DNA of 64,000 bases, taken from assembly GCA_951213105.1 (NCBI GenBank), contig OX578153.1:58414520-58478519 (forward strand), read 5' to 3'. The stretch comes from Amaurobius ferox. Lineage: Eukaryota > Arthropoda > Arachnida > Araneae > Amaurobiidae. The position numbers and the translations under genes were made by a program. Each line of letters begins with the position of its first letter. Positions within the stretch are counted from its first letter, which is position 1. This document shows positions 23,577-34,806 of this stretch, in pieces. The notes under the pieces were generated by a model. That model was not told the origin of the DNA. It ran no database searches and saw only the letters and a list, made by a program, of their open reading frames with translations.

Positions 23577-24522
23577 TCTGATGTTATATAATGCAATGAA
23601 TTTACTACTTTTACAGTTACAAAAAATAGATTATTATTATAAGTAGTTATTTATATTCTTTCCAAGATATAGAATTTTCGTCAATGAGTCGTCATTTTCC
23701 ATGTCGTCATCATCAATGAGTCTTCATTGATTTAGCGCCATTTTTATCCATTTGGCGAGATTTTCGCTAATTTAGCAACATTTAAAAAGTAGCCAATTTG
23801 GCGACATTCCACCAAATTCGTCGCCAAAATCTCGCCAAGCGTTATGGACGAAAAAATAAGTTATTGTTACTGCAGATAAATGACTATTGGCGTTCAAATA
23901 CAAAAGTATTACTCAAAGTATCTTTTTTTCATGAATGGAACGAGCTATATCCCCCAGAATGATGTCACCAAATTTATCGCATGGTATTATATTTAAAAAG
24001 TGAACATGTTTCTCAATAGGAAATATTTTTGTTTCATTTTATATGACTTTCTGATATTTTTTTTAAATGTGCAATATCTCGAGAACGGTTCACGTTAGCG
24101 TTCTAAAATTTATGTCAATCGTTTTCTAATGAAAAATTACATAAGAAATGTCTATTTGCGTAACTTTATTAGCGGTTTTGATTTTTTGACGATTTTTTCA
24201 AAATTTCACTCGAAAATTTAGGAGGATTCTAAACATTCGATTGCGTATAAAAACAATAAGCTTCCAGTGTTTACGGATTGTGATTTTTGTGCCAAATTTC
24301 GCTCGAATCGGTCCATTCGTTCGTCAGTTACCGTCTCCACAGACTCACTGACACACACACACACATATACTTTCACACACACACACATACAAACATCACT
24401 TCAAAAATGTTTGATTCGTGATCAGTCATGCTTGAAACGTTCTCTCCCGTCGAAAACTCGAAATCGAATTTTCTACCCCGTCACAATATTTTCCTTACAC
24501 ATTATGTATATAAGGAAAGTAA
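23577..24522 (+). mobile_element. Helitron-like family B, copy 3 with 5' deletion
   Basis: The 5' end reads TCTGATG and then jumps to TTATATAATGCAATG, so the GGGCAGCACATGACTTTCC part, including half of the subterminal repeat, is lost. The 3' hairpin and AAGGAAAGTAA|T are intact. It has the GCCAATTTGGCGAC palindrome variant, CTCGAGAACGGTTCACG and a CA tract at about 24353-24390. Confidence 0.83.
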
Positions 24523-24964
24523 TATACGATGTCTATCGATTGCACTAAATAGATATTTATAATTGTATTTCATGAGAGTTTCCTAAAGAAAATGAAAATA
24601 ATCAAACGGCAATACATTTCACGACAATTTAAATAAATTCAATCAGATTTACAAGTGATTTAAAAATAAAAAAGTTATAAAGAATGATAAATGGGTAAAA
24701 ATATGTATTAAAGTATTTTTCATAGAACTAACGTTGTGGGTTGTTTAAATCTATAATAAAACGCATTTGTCAGCATTGATTTGCTTTTATTTTGCAAATT
24801 CTGCAATTTGTTTTAGAAATCTGTTTATCGAAAAAGCAATCACAATTTTTTTCAATATTTGAGACATTCATCTGATTCTTTTAACTACCTGCAATAAGTT
24901 TTCCATCTTCTACAGACTTCTACCTGATTATTAAAGTTATTATTTGTTGATTATAAAAGATCGT
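24523..24964. other. AT-rich DNA, nothing recognised
   Basis: No recognisable feature. Confidence 0.45.
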
Positions 24965-25225
24965 TAAATTAACTTTTGTGTTGGCGTTGCTGCAGAAAGA
25001 ACTTCGACGCCAAATCGGTTTCATGCAAGGGGAAAAAAACGCCAAATCTTCAGTTCTTCACTTTTAGTCTAATTACTTCCTCAATATGACTTTTTTTCTT
25101 TCATTGTAACTTGATGAAAGAAAAAAAATCGAAGTTAAAACTACCCTTTGTCGTAAATTCATTGTTTTGTCATCAGCATATTCGTAAATTCGTAAACAGA
25201 ATAACAGAAAGATGGCGACATTGGG
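24965..25225 (+). repeat. Dispersed repeat H, copy 3
   Basis: Shares GACGCCAAATC-, cacttttagtctaattacttcc- and CAACTTGATGA-like blocks with the copies at 12955 and 19985. Confidence 0.45.
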
Positions 25226-25238
25226 GAGAGTGAAAAAA

Positions 25239-25897
25239 GCTGATGTGGACAGCATATAACTTTCTCTATAGGTCTATCATTATTTTTCTTTTTAATCTGT
25301 AATGCATTAATTTAAATGTTATCAAACAAAATAAATTATAAAATGGATATTGTTTTTGGAATTATATCCAATTTAAAGTTTTTATAATCGTCTTTATCAT
25401 TCAAAAAATTTACGCATTTTCAAACGTATTCAGCTCGCCAAAATTAAAGAAAAAGATAAAATATTCCGAAAATAATTTATCATGCTGATAAGTGGTTATC
25501 ATCAAAAACTACTTATATAAACGTTTAATAAATAAATTCCTATATATATAATCTTTTGTGTACAATTTTTGACGATTTTAATGAGACATTTCTAAACAAA
25601 AACCGAATCTGTTTTTCTGCCGAATTCTAATCAGCACCAAAAAATGCATGTGGGACTTAATTATCAAATGTAGAGAAATTCTATCGGATCATATTTGATC
25701 TGTAGTCAGTACGCACATTGTACAAACGCGCAAATACAAGCGGACACACAAATACACACAAATACAGGCAGACACACAGACATAGTTGCCACGCTACATA
25801 TAGTGGATTCGTATATGACAGTGTCCATAACGTGTAAATCCTATAATACCTAATCCAATCCTTTTCCTATACATTATTTTTTATAGTGGAAAAATAA
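25239..25897 (+). mobile_element. Divergent family A-like Helitron-like element
   Basis: 5' end CTGATGTGGACAGCATATAAC with ACTTTCTCTATAGG. The 3' end CCTTTTCCTATACATTA and TTATAGTGGAAAAATAA is a decayed hairpin. Internally there is one recognisable family A repeat (AATCTGTTTTTCTGCCGAAT then CTAATCAGCACC), a cacaaatacaggcagacacac tract, and a block ending GTGTAAATCCTAT. It is older than the other A copies; the expected leading TC has become GC. Confidence 0.6.
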
Positions 25898-26664
25898 AAA
25901 AAAATGTTTTTCGGATTCATTAATTAAAACGTTTCTCTCCCCAACAGAACAAAATACAGATTTCTTTGTCATAATATTGTAAAGTGAAAAATATTATTTA
26001 TTCGAAAATTCGAAAATTTTATGAAAAACAAATATTTAACAAATATTATGAAAAACATATATTATGAGATTTAACATTATAATTTTTAAAGAGATTTCGA
26101 CAGATAAGCACGACTTAAGATTAAAATGTATAATCTAATGTTATTTGCTGAAAAATAATCACCTAGAGTCGTAGTTCGAAGACTCTAGGTGACTTAACTA
26201 AAATTTGCTACATACTCCCACTTGCAAAACAACATCGGAGAAATAACTGTCAACCTGTTAGTAGCATCCGACCGGTTTCGAGACTCATAGACATCAAATA
26301 CTCATAGACATCAAATACGTAAAATCTAATCATGTTTTCTTCAAAGGTACACCCTGATGCAAGCCCCGCCCGCCCCAGTTAAACGTCTAAATGAAGGCCG
26401 CTCTCTGCTAGCTCTAAACTCCAAAGATCGGCAGGTTCTTTAATATATTCTGTATGTGTATGTGTATATGAAGGGGTCTTTCCTACATTTTAAGTACCTC
26501 TGGTTTGGAAAAAGGTCAGTTCTGCTGAGATTTGTGTCTTGGGATCTCCATAAATGTCCATTCCATTTCATTCAATATGTCCATTCCATTTCATTCTAAC
26601 AACACTAGTGATATATAGACCTTTTTAGAACTTGCACACAGGACACAGGGGCCTGCCTCTAAAT
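25898..26664. other. AT-rich DNA with a perfect 12-bp hairpin and two short duplications
   Basis: TCACCTAGAGTC (26159-26170) and GACTCTAGGTGA (26181-26192) form a perfect 12-bp stem around a 10-nt loop. There are also two small direct duplications: a ~17-bp one near 26283-26315 and a ~24-bp one near 26543-26596. No gene is visible. Confidence 0.55.
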
Positions 26665-26783
26665 GCCAACGGCCCTACCGTGCAGAAAACACCGGTTCTC
26701 GTTAGATCACCGAAGTCAAGCAGCATCGGGCGCGATTAGTACTTGGGCGGGTGACCACCTGAGAACACCGCGTGCTGTTGGCA
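26665..26783 (+). rRNA. 5S rRNA-like head of a SINE (not a true rRNA gene)
   Basis: 119 bp from GCCAACGG to CTGTTGGCA with recognisable A-box and C-box regions (GATCACCGAAGTCAAGCAGC, TTAGTACTTGGGCGGGTGAC). It is fused to SINE sequence. Confidence 0.78.
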
Positions 26784-27033
26784 CATTTCGGTCGCGGTAG
26801 CCTGGTGGTTTGCACGCTGCCACAACTGCCGCCGTGTTCATGCGGAGTACGATCACGTTAAACATGTGGGTCCATAAGTCCTTCCGAGAGGTTGGTGGTA
26901 AGGGGATGAGGGTACGGTCCCTGTGGATGCCTCCCCCACTGGGTTCCGGTCTAAATTGGGAGGCACTTCCCGGCAGTCCAAACGGTTACCTTGCACCTTT
27001 CTGGTAGGTCGGACGGTCTGGGTCTCAACAACG
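26665..27033 (+). mobile_element. Chimeric 5S rRNA/tRNA-headed SINE
   Basis: 5S-like head (26665-26783), then ACATTTCGGTCGCGGTAGCC, an A-box region (GTAGCCTGGTGGTTTGCACG), and the shared body and tail ending TCTCAACAACG. The tRNA B box is deleted: the sequence passes from TTTGCACGCTGCC straight to ACAACTGCCGCCG. The flanks carry a partly matching duplication (acaggggcctgcctctaaa and acagggggcctctaaa). Same build as the copies at 3008 and 27270. Confidence 0.9.
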
Positions 27034-27269
27034 ACAGGGGGCCTCTAAAAGAGGACATACATCTTACAAGATGGATAAAATTAAAAATGGAAGGCGGCCG
27101 ACATAAATGCTTGTACAGTATCAACAAATTTTATGGGAGGCCCTGCTATATAGCGTATGGTAAAAAAAATTGCATCATATTCCATTCTGACATATTGGGC
27201 TCACAATAAACTTTTATATAATATATTTATTATAATCATTATCAGAAAACCCACACCAATAACAGCACT
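27034..27269 (+). repeat. Dispersed repeat E, copy 1, upstream part
   Basis: From about 27190 it matches the start of copy 2 (cacaataaacttttata, then tattataatcattat and agaaaac). The SINE at 27270 inserted into it and split it from 27653 onward. The part before 27190 is unassigned. Confidence 0.5.
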
Positions 27270-27652
27270 ATAGGGCCAACGGTCGTACCGTGCTGAAAAC
27301 ACCGGTTCTCGTTAGATCACCGAAGTCAAGCAGCATCGGGCGCAGTTAGTACTTGGATGGGTGACTACCTGGGAACACCGCGTGCTGTTGGCACATTTCG
27401 GGTGCGGTAGCCCGGTGGTTTGCGCGCTGGATTTGCACGCTGCCACAACTGCCGCCGTGTTCATGCGGAGTACGATCACGTTGAACATGTGAGTCCGTAT
27501 GTCCTTCTGAGAGGTTGGTGGTAGGGGAAGGAGGGGTAGGGTCCCTGTGGATGCCTCCCCCACTGGGTTCCGGTCTAAATTGGGTGGCTCTTCCCGGCCG
27601 TCCAAACAATTACCTTACACCTTTCTGGTAGGTCGGACGGTTTGGGTCTCAA
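27270..27652 (+). mobile_element. Chimeric 5S rRNA/tRNA-headed SINE
   Basis: Complete insertion with a perfect 14-bp target duplication (CCAATAACAGCACT at 27256-27269 and 27653-27666). 5S head at 27275-27393, link ACATTTCGG, tRNA-like A-box region (GTAGCCCGGTGGTTTGCGCG) plus GGATTTGCACGCTGCC, with no B box, then the common body and tail ending GGGTCTCAA. It is inserted in repeat E and lies 240 bp from a similar SINE in the same orientation. Confidence 0.92.
27275..27393 (+). rRNA. 5S rRNA-like head of a SINE (not a true rRNA gene)
   Basis: 119 bp from GCCAACGG to CTGTTGGCA. The box C region reads AGTTAGTACTTGGATGGGTG, the closest of the three to a normal animal 5S. Confidence 0.78.
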
Positions 27653-28403
27653 CCAATAACAGCACTGGGAAAACTTGAACTACGTATATAAGCACAAAAT
27701 ACGCTTATATGCGTTATTCTAGCTTTCCCGAAAGAAAGCGGAAAGTATATTTTACTTATTGATTAACAGTATTTTTTATGAAGAAGATTCAATCCTGGTC
27801 ACAACTTTAGCCCATGCGTAGATTTATCCTACAGTGTCTAATATTCGGCAGCTTTGTTTCAATTTAAAATATAATACCGAAAGGAAAAAATAATTTTTTT
27901 CTTCCAAATCAATTTTAAATTGAATTTCATTTCAAATACAAACATACACTGCAAGCCCCCTCGTGTGGTGAATGCTGAACAACACGACAGGATAATATAG
28001 AACGCATTACGGATTTATATTCTTAAAAGCAGCAGCTTATTTAAACGACGATTGATTTTTCAATATAGCGGTTAGAAATGCCGTCCATATTTTTAAGCTT
28101 GTAAAGAGGCAATTTTTCATTAGAATGTCTAAATTCGATTGCATATTCTTAAATAATTACGTCTAACAGCGTACAAGTTTTGAAAAACTTTCAACTTTCC
28201 ATACAATACGCATAGTATATGGAGTGTTTCAGACCAATTGACATCGTATTTTGAACTTCGGTAATATGTTTGTGGTACATACATCCTGTTTAAAATTTGT
28301 TAAAATATAATGCTGAATTCTTCTATGTAACTTTTTTCTACTGGGGGGTGTTTTCTTGAACATAGGAGATCAAAATTTCTATACGGTCCCTCAAACAAAA
28401 AAG
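27653..28403 (+). repeat. Dispersed repeat E, copy 1, downstream part
   Basis: Matches copies at 30870-31390 and 36727-37135. Shared blocks are GATTCAATCCTGGTCACAAC, ATCAATTTTAAATTGAATTT, a TGTGGTGAATGCTGAA-like block and TTCAATATAGCGGTTAGAA. No frame is conserved among copies. Class unknown. The last ~150 bp before the B element are not shared. Confidence 0.6.
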
Positions 28404-29393
28404 TCTGATGTGGGCAGCAGATGACTTTCCTTATATAATGCAAAGAATTTACTACTTTTACAGCAAAACAATAGCTTGTTCTTAGAGTAGATACTTATAT
28501 TCTTTTCAAGATACTGAATTCTCATCAATTAGTCGTCATTTTCACTGATTTAGCGTCATTTTAACCATTTGTCGAGATTTTCGTTGTATTGGCAGCATTT
28601 AAAAATGTCGCCAAGTTGGCGACTTTCCACCAAATTCGTCGCCAAAATCTCGCCAAGCGTTACGGACAGAGAAATAAGTTATTCTTATAGCAGATAAATG
28701 ACTATTGGCGTTCAAATATAAATGTATTACTCAAAGTATATTTTCTTATGAATGGAACGAGCTAGATTCACGAGAATGATGTCATCCAATTTATCGCATG
28801 ATATTACATATGAAAAGTGAACATGTTTCTCGACAGATAATATAATTTTTTTAATTTATGGGATTTTTTTTATAAATTTATATGAAAAATGTACAATAAC
28901 TCGCAACCGATTCATGCTAGTGTTCTAAAGTTTATGTCAATTGTTTTCTAAAGAAAAATTACATAAGAAATGTCTATTTGCGTAACTTTATTAAAGATTT
29001 CGATTTTTTGATGATTTTTTCAAATTTTCACTCGAAAATTTAGGGGGTATTCTGAACATCCGATTACGTTTAGAAACAATAGGCTTCCAGTATTCACGGA
29101 TTGTGAATTTTGTACCAAATTTCATTCGAATCGCTCCATTCGTTCATGAGATATCGTCTCCACAGACTCACTGACACACACACAAACACACACACACATA
29201 CTTTCACACACACACACATACTTTCACACACACACACATACTTTCACACATAAACACACACAGACATCACCTCAATAGTGTTCGATTCGTGATCAGGGAT
29301 GTTTGAAACGTGTTCTCCCGTCGAAAACTCGAATTCGAATTTTCGAACCCGTCACAATACTTCCCTTATACATTATGTATATAAGGAAAGTAA
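28404..29393 (+). mobile_element. Helitron-like family B, copy 4
   Basis: 990 bp with both ends: TCTGATGTGGGCAGCAGATG and the terminal hairpin with ATATAAGGAAAGTAA. The TCGCCAAGTTGGCGACT palindrome is intact near 28610. The CA tract (about 29176-29260) is expanded to three cacacatactttcacacac units, which accounts for its extra length. Confidence 0.87.
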
Positions 29394-29514
29394 AAAGTTT
29401 CAATAGAAATGTTGCGCTGTGTAGTAACTAGATTAAAAAACCCTTTGAAATTATCTGCAATATTCGGCGAGTTATTGCTTCACAAAAATAAAATTGCGGC
29501 TTGTGAGAATAACA

Positions 29515-29972
29515 TCTAAAGAACCTTGGTGGCCCAACCAAAAATCGAATCCTGGATCTTCGAATGGCCAGTAGACGCTCTACTATCGAACTATTGGTAC
29601 GAAATTGCTAGCTCTTATAGTCGACTATGCATTCTCCACTCTCTAATGTCAGATTAGCGTGCAACTGCCAATCTGACAGACTCTCCTGCTATTTTTACCT
29701 CAGGTCAACCTCCAGATGATATTTTTATCCTCCAGTTTAGCTTCCGGTGTGGTCGTTATCCATTTGATTTGAAATCGGCGCTTCATATCCCATTGTTCAC
29801 TGAATATGTGCTAGTCGTACTAGGGTCACCTTCGACATCTTTGCACTAACCTACAGGGTTGATTTTGTTCAGGCCCCATAGTAAAGAACCTTGCTGACCT
29901 AACCGGGAATCGAACCCTGGATCTTCGAACTGGCCAGCCGACTCTCTGCCGTTGAACTACTGGGACGAAATT
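29515..29972 (-). repeat. Tandem pair of tRNA-derived SINE heads
   Basis: On the minus strand, 29972 to 29880 reads like a tRNA: A-box TAGTTCAACGGCAGAG and B-box GGTTCGATTCC, then GGTTAGGTCAGCAAGG. A second, more decayed copy lies at 29605 to 29515. The ~270 bp between them would be the SINE body. Stem pairing is poor (the acceptor stem does not close), so neither is a functional tRNA gene. It is unrelated to the 5S/tRNA SINE body. Confidence 0.62.
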
Positions 29973-30007
29973 GCAGGCTTTCATTGCCGAAGAGGACTCT
30001 GCTAACA

Positions 30008-30248
30008 TTTTCAATACTTAAAGAAAGAAAGCTAGCATATGCAAATTACATGACACCAAATGTTTCGAGGTAGTTTTGATCCCTCTTTATCGAGTTAAAA
30101 CAGTGTCGTTACTTACACACTAAATAATCACAATTCTTATTTAGTAAAGATACAGTTTTGACCCGATGAAAAGGGATCAAAAGATCGTCGGAACAATTGT
30201 TGTCACTTAATTTGCATATGTCTGCTTTCTTTAAAGAAGTATTGAAAA
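30008..30248. mobile_element. Foldback/MITE-like element with ~90-bp inverted arms
   Basis: The outer ~90 bp at each side are imperfect inverted copies. Matching blocks are TTTTCAATACTT / AAGTATTGAAAA, AAGAAAGC...CATATGCAAATTA / TAATTTGCATATG...GCTTTCTT, and TTTTGATCCCT / AGGGATCAAAA. About 60 bp of unrelated sequence lies between. No transposase. The TSD is not clear, so the superfamily is undetermined. Confidence 0.8.
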
Positions 30249-30869
30249 AGTTATTGCTTATTAAAATATCGGGAATTCTCCCTATAAATCGGAAGTCATT
30301 TGTAAATAAAATTGCTCCGACGCGTTTTGGGAGAAGTCTGGTTTAAACTTGAAGTCAGCCCTTCCGGCGCCAGTCAAACTCGAGGGAAAAACATTTTCTA
30401 CTTCTTCAATTTTAGATTATTTTGGTAGTTATTTTACGTTATTTTTATCCTAAATATCTTCATAAATATTGCGGATAATTATACCAGGCTTTTTTCTTTT
30501 GATTTTACTGTGGAGGGCAAATTTTTCTAATTGAATTTTTTTTATCAAGGGGCCATATAAAATTCAGACCCTTTATTCATCTGAGATTACCACATACTGA
30601 AAAAAGTATATAAAATAATTTCGCATTTTATTTTAATAAAATTTCAAATTAGAAGTATGTATCTGAAACCAATTGCCAAAGGGCAAAAAGCGATTCCAAC
30701 TATACGGAAATACCCTGTATATCACTTTAAAGAACCTCTACAGCTAATGGATGAAACGTACCTGCCATTTTCCATTTTTACACACTGAATGTCAATAAAC
30801 CTTTTAGAGAATTTTACTATCAAATTAACTGCTATATAACCCTAAATATAAGATTTTAATAAATGACGA
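30249..30869. other. AT-rich DNA, nothing recognised
   Basis: No conserved frame or element terminus. There is slightly higher GC around 30310-30390, without a recognisable feature. Confidence 0.45.
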
Positions 30870-31390
30870 CACAATAAACTTTTATAAAATATATGTATTA
30901 CGATCATTATAAGAAAACTTACAGAAATAGCAGTATTATTTTTGAAAAAGATTCAATTCCGGTCACAACTCGTTCCGGTACATCGTTCCTACACGCTGTG
31001 TTTAATGTTCTGCAACCGTGCTTTAATTTAAAATACATCATAAGAAAAAAAGAATGATTTTTTTTTCATTCAAATCAATTTTAAATTGAATTTCGTTTCA
31101 AAGAAAATCATACAGTACAGAACCCCCCTCCTGTGATGAATGCTAAACAAGGCGGTAGGGTCGTATAACAAGTGTTTATATTCTTAAAAACAGCAGCTTA
31201 TTTGAACGACGATAGATTTTTCAATATAGCGGTTAGAAGCGCCGTTCTTTTTATGAGGTTTGAAAAAGATGCAGTTTTTATTTCTGGAATTAAATGTCTA
31301 AATATCCGTGTAATATTCTTAAAGAAATACGCTTGACAGCACACAATTTTTGAAAATATTTTAACTTTCCCTACAACACGCAGTGTATGT
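30870..31390 (+). repeat. Dispersed repeat E, copy 2
   Basis: Uninterrupted copy of the repeat split at 27034-28403. It keeps cacaataaacttttata, GATTCAATTCCGGTCACAAC, AATCAATTTTAAATTGAATT, tgtgatgaatgctaaacaa and TTCAATATAGCGGTTAGAAG, and extends to a CTTTCCCTACAACACGC-like block. Confidence 0.62.
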
Positions 31391-31802
31391 AAAGAGATAG
31401 CACTGTAATAGATTGAAAACCAAAATTTCAGACGTTAGAGGACTTGCACGTCCTGAGCATCCTTGAACATGGATCGCCACGTTTTCAATTATGCCTGTGA
31501 GGCTGTTTGTATATCTGTAGATACAATATATTTCGAAAAAATTGAAATATTTAAATACAAACAATGAGGACTAAAATATTATGATTATGGAGCATTTAAG
31601 GGATGGTTGGATTTTATAAATTCACTAAAAATTGAGAAAAATACTGCTACTGACTCCGTTTAAATATCTGTGAAAGAATCGTTCTCTGATGTTAACGATG
31701 GTTAACGATGTTTACGATGATTAAAATCAACGATAATATTTCAAATCGCTAAAGAACCGATTGGCGTGAAAATCACTCAAACTTCCGTTTCAACATTATG
31801 TA
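31391..31802. other. Unassigned DNA with a small repeat shared with 35480-35655
   Basis: 31740-31800 (gaaccgattggcgtgaaaat, then cactcaaacttccgtttcaa) matches a stretch near 35600-35650. Short GTTAACGATG direct repeats occur near 31690-31720. No gene visible. Confidence 0.45.
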
Positions 31803-33211
31803 TCTCTATATTAAAATAAAATAGTCGCCGCCGCCCCAACTGTTTGACAAATTTCTAGTTTCTCAAGTTTCTCTGATTCGTACTGCAAAAACTATAGCAT
31901 ACGAAAATATAGAATTTGGTACACTTGCAGAAAGATGTTTGGGGAACAATCTGAAGTAAACCGTTTTTCGATATATCTTGTAGTTTAAGAAATATTTAAT
32001 ATCAAAGACAAAATGTTGAAGCTGCGAGTTCGCGTCCTGGATGGACTAACAATAGCAAAACCACGAATTTTTGCAGGCAGGTTCCTACATAGTTGAATTA
32101 TTACAGGACGAAGCACTTTTTACTTTCCCTGCAATACATGGTAATGTATAGGGAAAGTATTGGAATCATGCCGAAAATCACAACTCGAGTTTTCGACAGA
32201 TCTACACGTTTCGAGACCTCTAGAATACGGAAAAACCATTTTTAGCGTGACGTCTGTGTGTGTGTCTGTGTGTCTGTCTGTGTGTCTGTGTGTCTGTGTG
32301 TCTGTCTGTCTGTCTGTGCAGATATTGTATCCACTCTAACTAAAAAAGTAATTGACCGAATTTCATAAGATTTGGTAGGTAAGTCATTTGTGGGCGAATC
32401 TAGTGTTGATTAGTTTTGAGTACGATTAGGGATAAAAGAACCCGCCTTTTTTTGCGAAATGGCCCGCAAAAATTTGTATCCACTCTAGCTGAAAATCTAA
32501 TGGACCGAATTTCACAAAATTTGGTAAATAAGTCTCTTATGGGACACTCTGGTGCTGATTAGATTTTGGTACGATTCGGAAAAAATAACCTGCCCTTTTT
32601 TGCAAAATGGCCCGCAAAAATCGACAAAATCTAAAATAAAAAAACTACGTATACTAAAATATATCCATTAAATGCTTATTTTATACGTAATTTTTAACAA
32701 AGAAAAGAATAAGACCAACCCCATTACACTAGGAGTAGCCGTTCTCGAGATATTTTTATTTTTTCGTTTTTTTTCTGCGCCACCTTTGAAAATGAGTCCA
32801 GTTACCAAATGAGAACGAAAATTGAATTAATAGTGAATTAAATTTAATTAAAATAAAGAGAATGTGTATATAAGTCTGCAGGGAAAGTTATGTGCTGCCC
32901 ACATCAGATTTTTTAAATTTCAATATAGATTACAAGATATTCTACTTTTTATGCACTTCTGAAACATAAAATGTTCTTTCGTATCGACAAATCCAACGAT
33001 TTTCTCTTTCTCCTACCGCGAAAACTATATTATATAAAAATATAAAGTTTGGTACATTTATAGAGAAATAATAGGGTAACACGATGAAGTAAACCATTTA
33101 CCGATTTAAACTTTAATTTGGCTTTAAATAGCTTACAAAGCGAGCACCGCGATCGCAGCGAGTGGGCAGGCCTCAGGTCTCGCGAAGGGAGCAGGGGGCA
33201 AAGCCCCCTAG
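31803..33211 (+). mobile_element. Canonical Helitron family G, copy 2, with nested family A element
   Basis: Starts A|TCTCTATATTAAAATAAAAT (the TC at 31805 is an alternative) and ends with a perfect GC-rich hairpin GGGGGCAAAGCCCCC overlapping CTAG at 33208-33211, then T. Removing the minus-strand A element (789 bp) leaves about 620 bp. It provides empty sites for both B insertions in copy G1. No coding capacity. Confidence 0.84.
32120..32908 (-). mobile_element. Helitron-like family A, complete minus-strand copy nested in Helitron G
   Basis: Read on the minus strand: TCTGATGTGGGCAGCACATA, ACTTTCCCTGCAGAC, two internal ~137-bp repeats, a CAGACAGACAGACAC tract, and the 3' hairpin ending TTGCAGGGAAAGTAA. 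The empty site is seen in Helitron G1 near 18605, a T-run. Confidence 0.87.
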
Positions 33212-33223
33212 TAACAAAAAAAA

Positions 33224-34035
33224 TCTGATGTGGGCAGCACATGGCTTTCCCTGCAAACTTATATCCACGTTCTATTTATTTCAATTAAATTTAATTCACT
33301 TTCAATTCAATTTTCGTTCTCATTTGATAACTGGACTTATTTTCAAAGGTGGCGTGGAAAAATACGAAAAAAACTAATATATCTCGAGAACGGCTAGTCC
33401 TAATGTAATGGGGTTGGTCTTATTCCTTTCTTCGTTAAAAATTACGCATTAAACAAGCATTTAATGGATATATTTGAGCATACGTAGCTTTTTAGTTTAG
33501 ATTTTGATAATTTTTGCGGGCCATTCTGCAAAAAAAGGCAGGTTATTTTTCTCTGAATCGTACCAAAATCTAATCAGCACCAGGGTGACCTATACGTGAC
33601 TCATCTACCGAATTTTGTGAAATTCGGTCTATTAGTTTTTCAGATACAGTGGATGCAAGCTTTTGCGGGCCATTTCACAAAAAAGGCGGGTTCTTTTATT
33701 CCGAATCGTACCCAAAACTAATCAGCACCAGCCCCGGCCGCAAGTGACTTACCTACAAAATTTTGTGAAATTCGGTCCATTAGTTTTTTAGTTAGAGTGG
33801 ATACAAAATCTGCACAGACAGACAGACACACAGACAGACAGACACACAGACACATAGACAGACATACACACAGACACACAGACAGACAGACACACACACA
33901 GACGTCACGCTAAAAATGGTTTTTTCGTATTCTAGAGGTCTCGAAACGTGTAGATCCGTCGAAAACTCGAGTTGCGATTTTCGGCATGATTCCAATACTT
34001 TCCCTATACATTACCATGCATTGCAGGGAAAGTAA
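33224..34035 (+). mobile_element. Helitron-like family A, complete copy (first of a head-to-tail pair)
   Basis: 812 bp. Ends A|TCTGATGTGGGCAGCACATG and TTGCAGGGAAAGTAA. The 5' ACTTTCCCTGCA is the exact inverted match of the 3' TGCAGGGAAAGT. Two internal ~137-bp repeats and an expanded CAGA/CACA tract (33814-33900) are present. It begins 12 bp after the CTAG of Helitron G2 and is followed after 3 bp by another copy. Confidence 0.9.
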
Positions 34036-34038
34036 AAA

Positions 34039-34806
34039 TCTGATGTGGGCAGCACATGACTTTCCCTGCAGACTTATATTAACGTTCTCTTTATTTTAAC
34101 TAAATTTATTTCACTTTTAATTCAATTTTCGTTCTCATTGGGTAACCGGGCTTATTTTCAAAGGTGGCGCAGGGAAAGTACGAAAAACTAAAATATCTCG
34201 AGAACGGCTAGTCCTAGTGAAATGGGGTTGGTCTTATTCTTTTCGTCGTTGAAAATTACGTATTAAATCAGCATTTATTGGATATATTTGAGTATACCCA
34301 GTTCTTTAGTTTAGATTTGGACGATTTTTGCGGGCCATTTTGCAAAAAAAGGCAGGTCAGTTTTTTCCGAATCGTACCAAAATCTAATCAGCACCAAGTA
34401 ACTCACAAGTGACTCATCTACCGAATTTTATGAAATTCGGTCCATCAGTTTTTCAGTTAGAGTGGATACAAGCTTTTGCGGGCCATTTCGCAAAAAAAAG
34501 GCGGGTTCTTTTATTCCGAATCATACCCAAAACTAATCAGCACCAGACTCGCTCACAAGTAACTTACCTACCAAATTTTGTGAAATTCGGTCCATTAGTT
34601 TTTTAGTTAGAGTGGATACAAAATCTGCACAGACAGACAGACACACAGACAGACACACAGACATACACATAGACGTCACGCCAAAAATGGTTTTTTCGTA
34701 TTCTAGAGGTCTCGAAACGTGCAGATCCGTCGAAAACTCGAGTTGCGATTTTCGGCATGATTCCAATACTTTCCCTATACATTACCATGTATTGCAGGGA
34801 AAGTAA
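34039..34806 (+). mobile_element. Helitron-like family A, complete copy (second of a head-to-tail pair)
   Basis: 768 bp, same orientation as the previous copy and separated from it by only AAA. Both ends are intact and the CAGA/CACA tract is shorter (34630-34676). The two copies differ at many single positions, so the pair is either an old tandem insertion or two hits at one A-rich spot. Confidence 0.9.
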
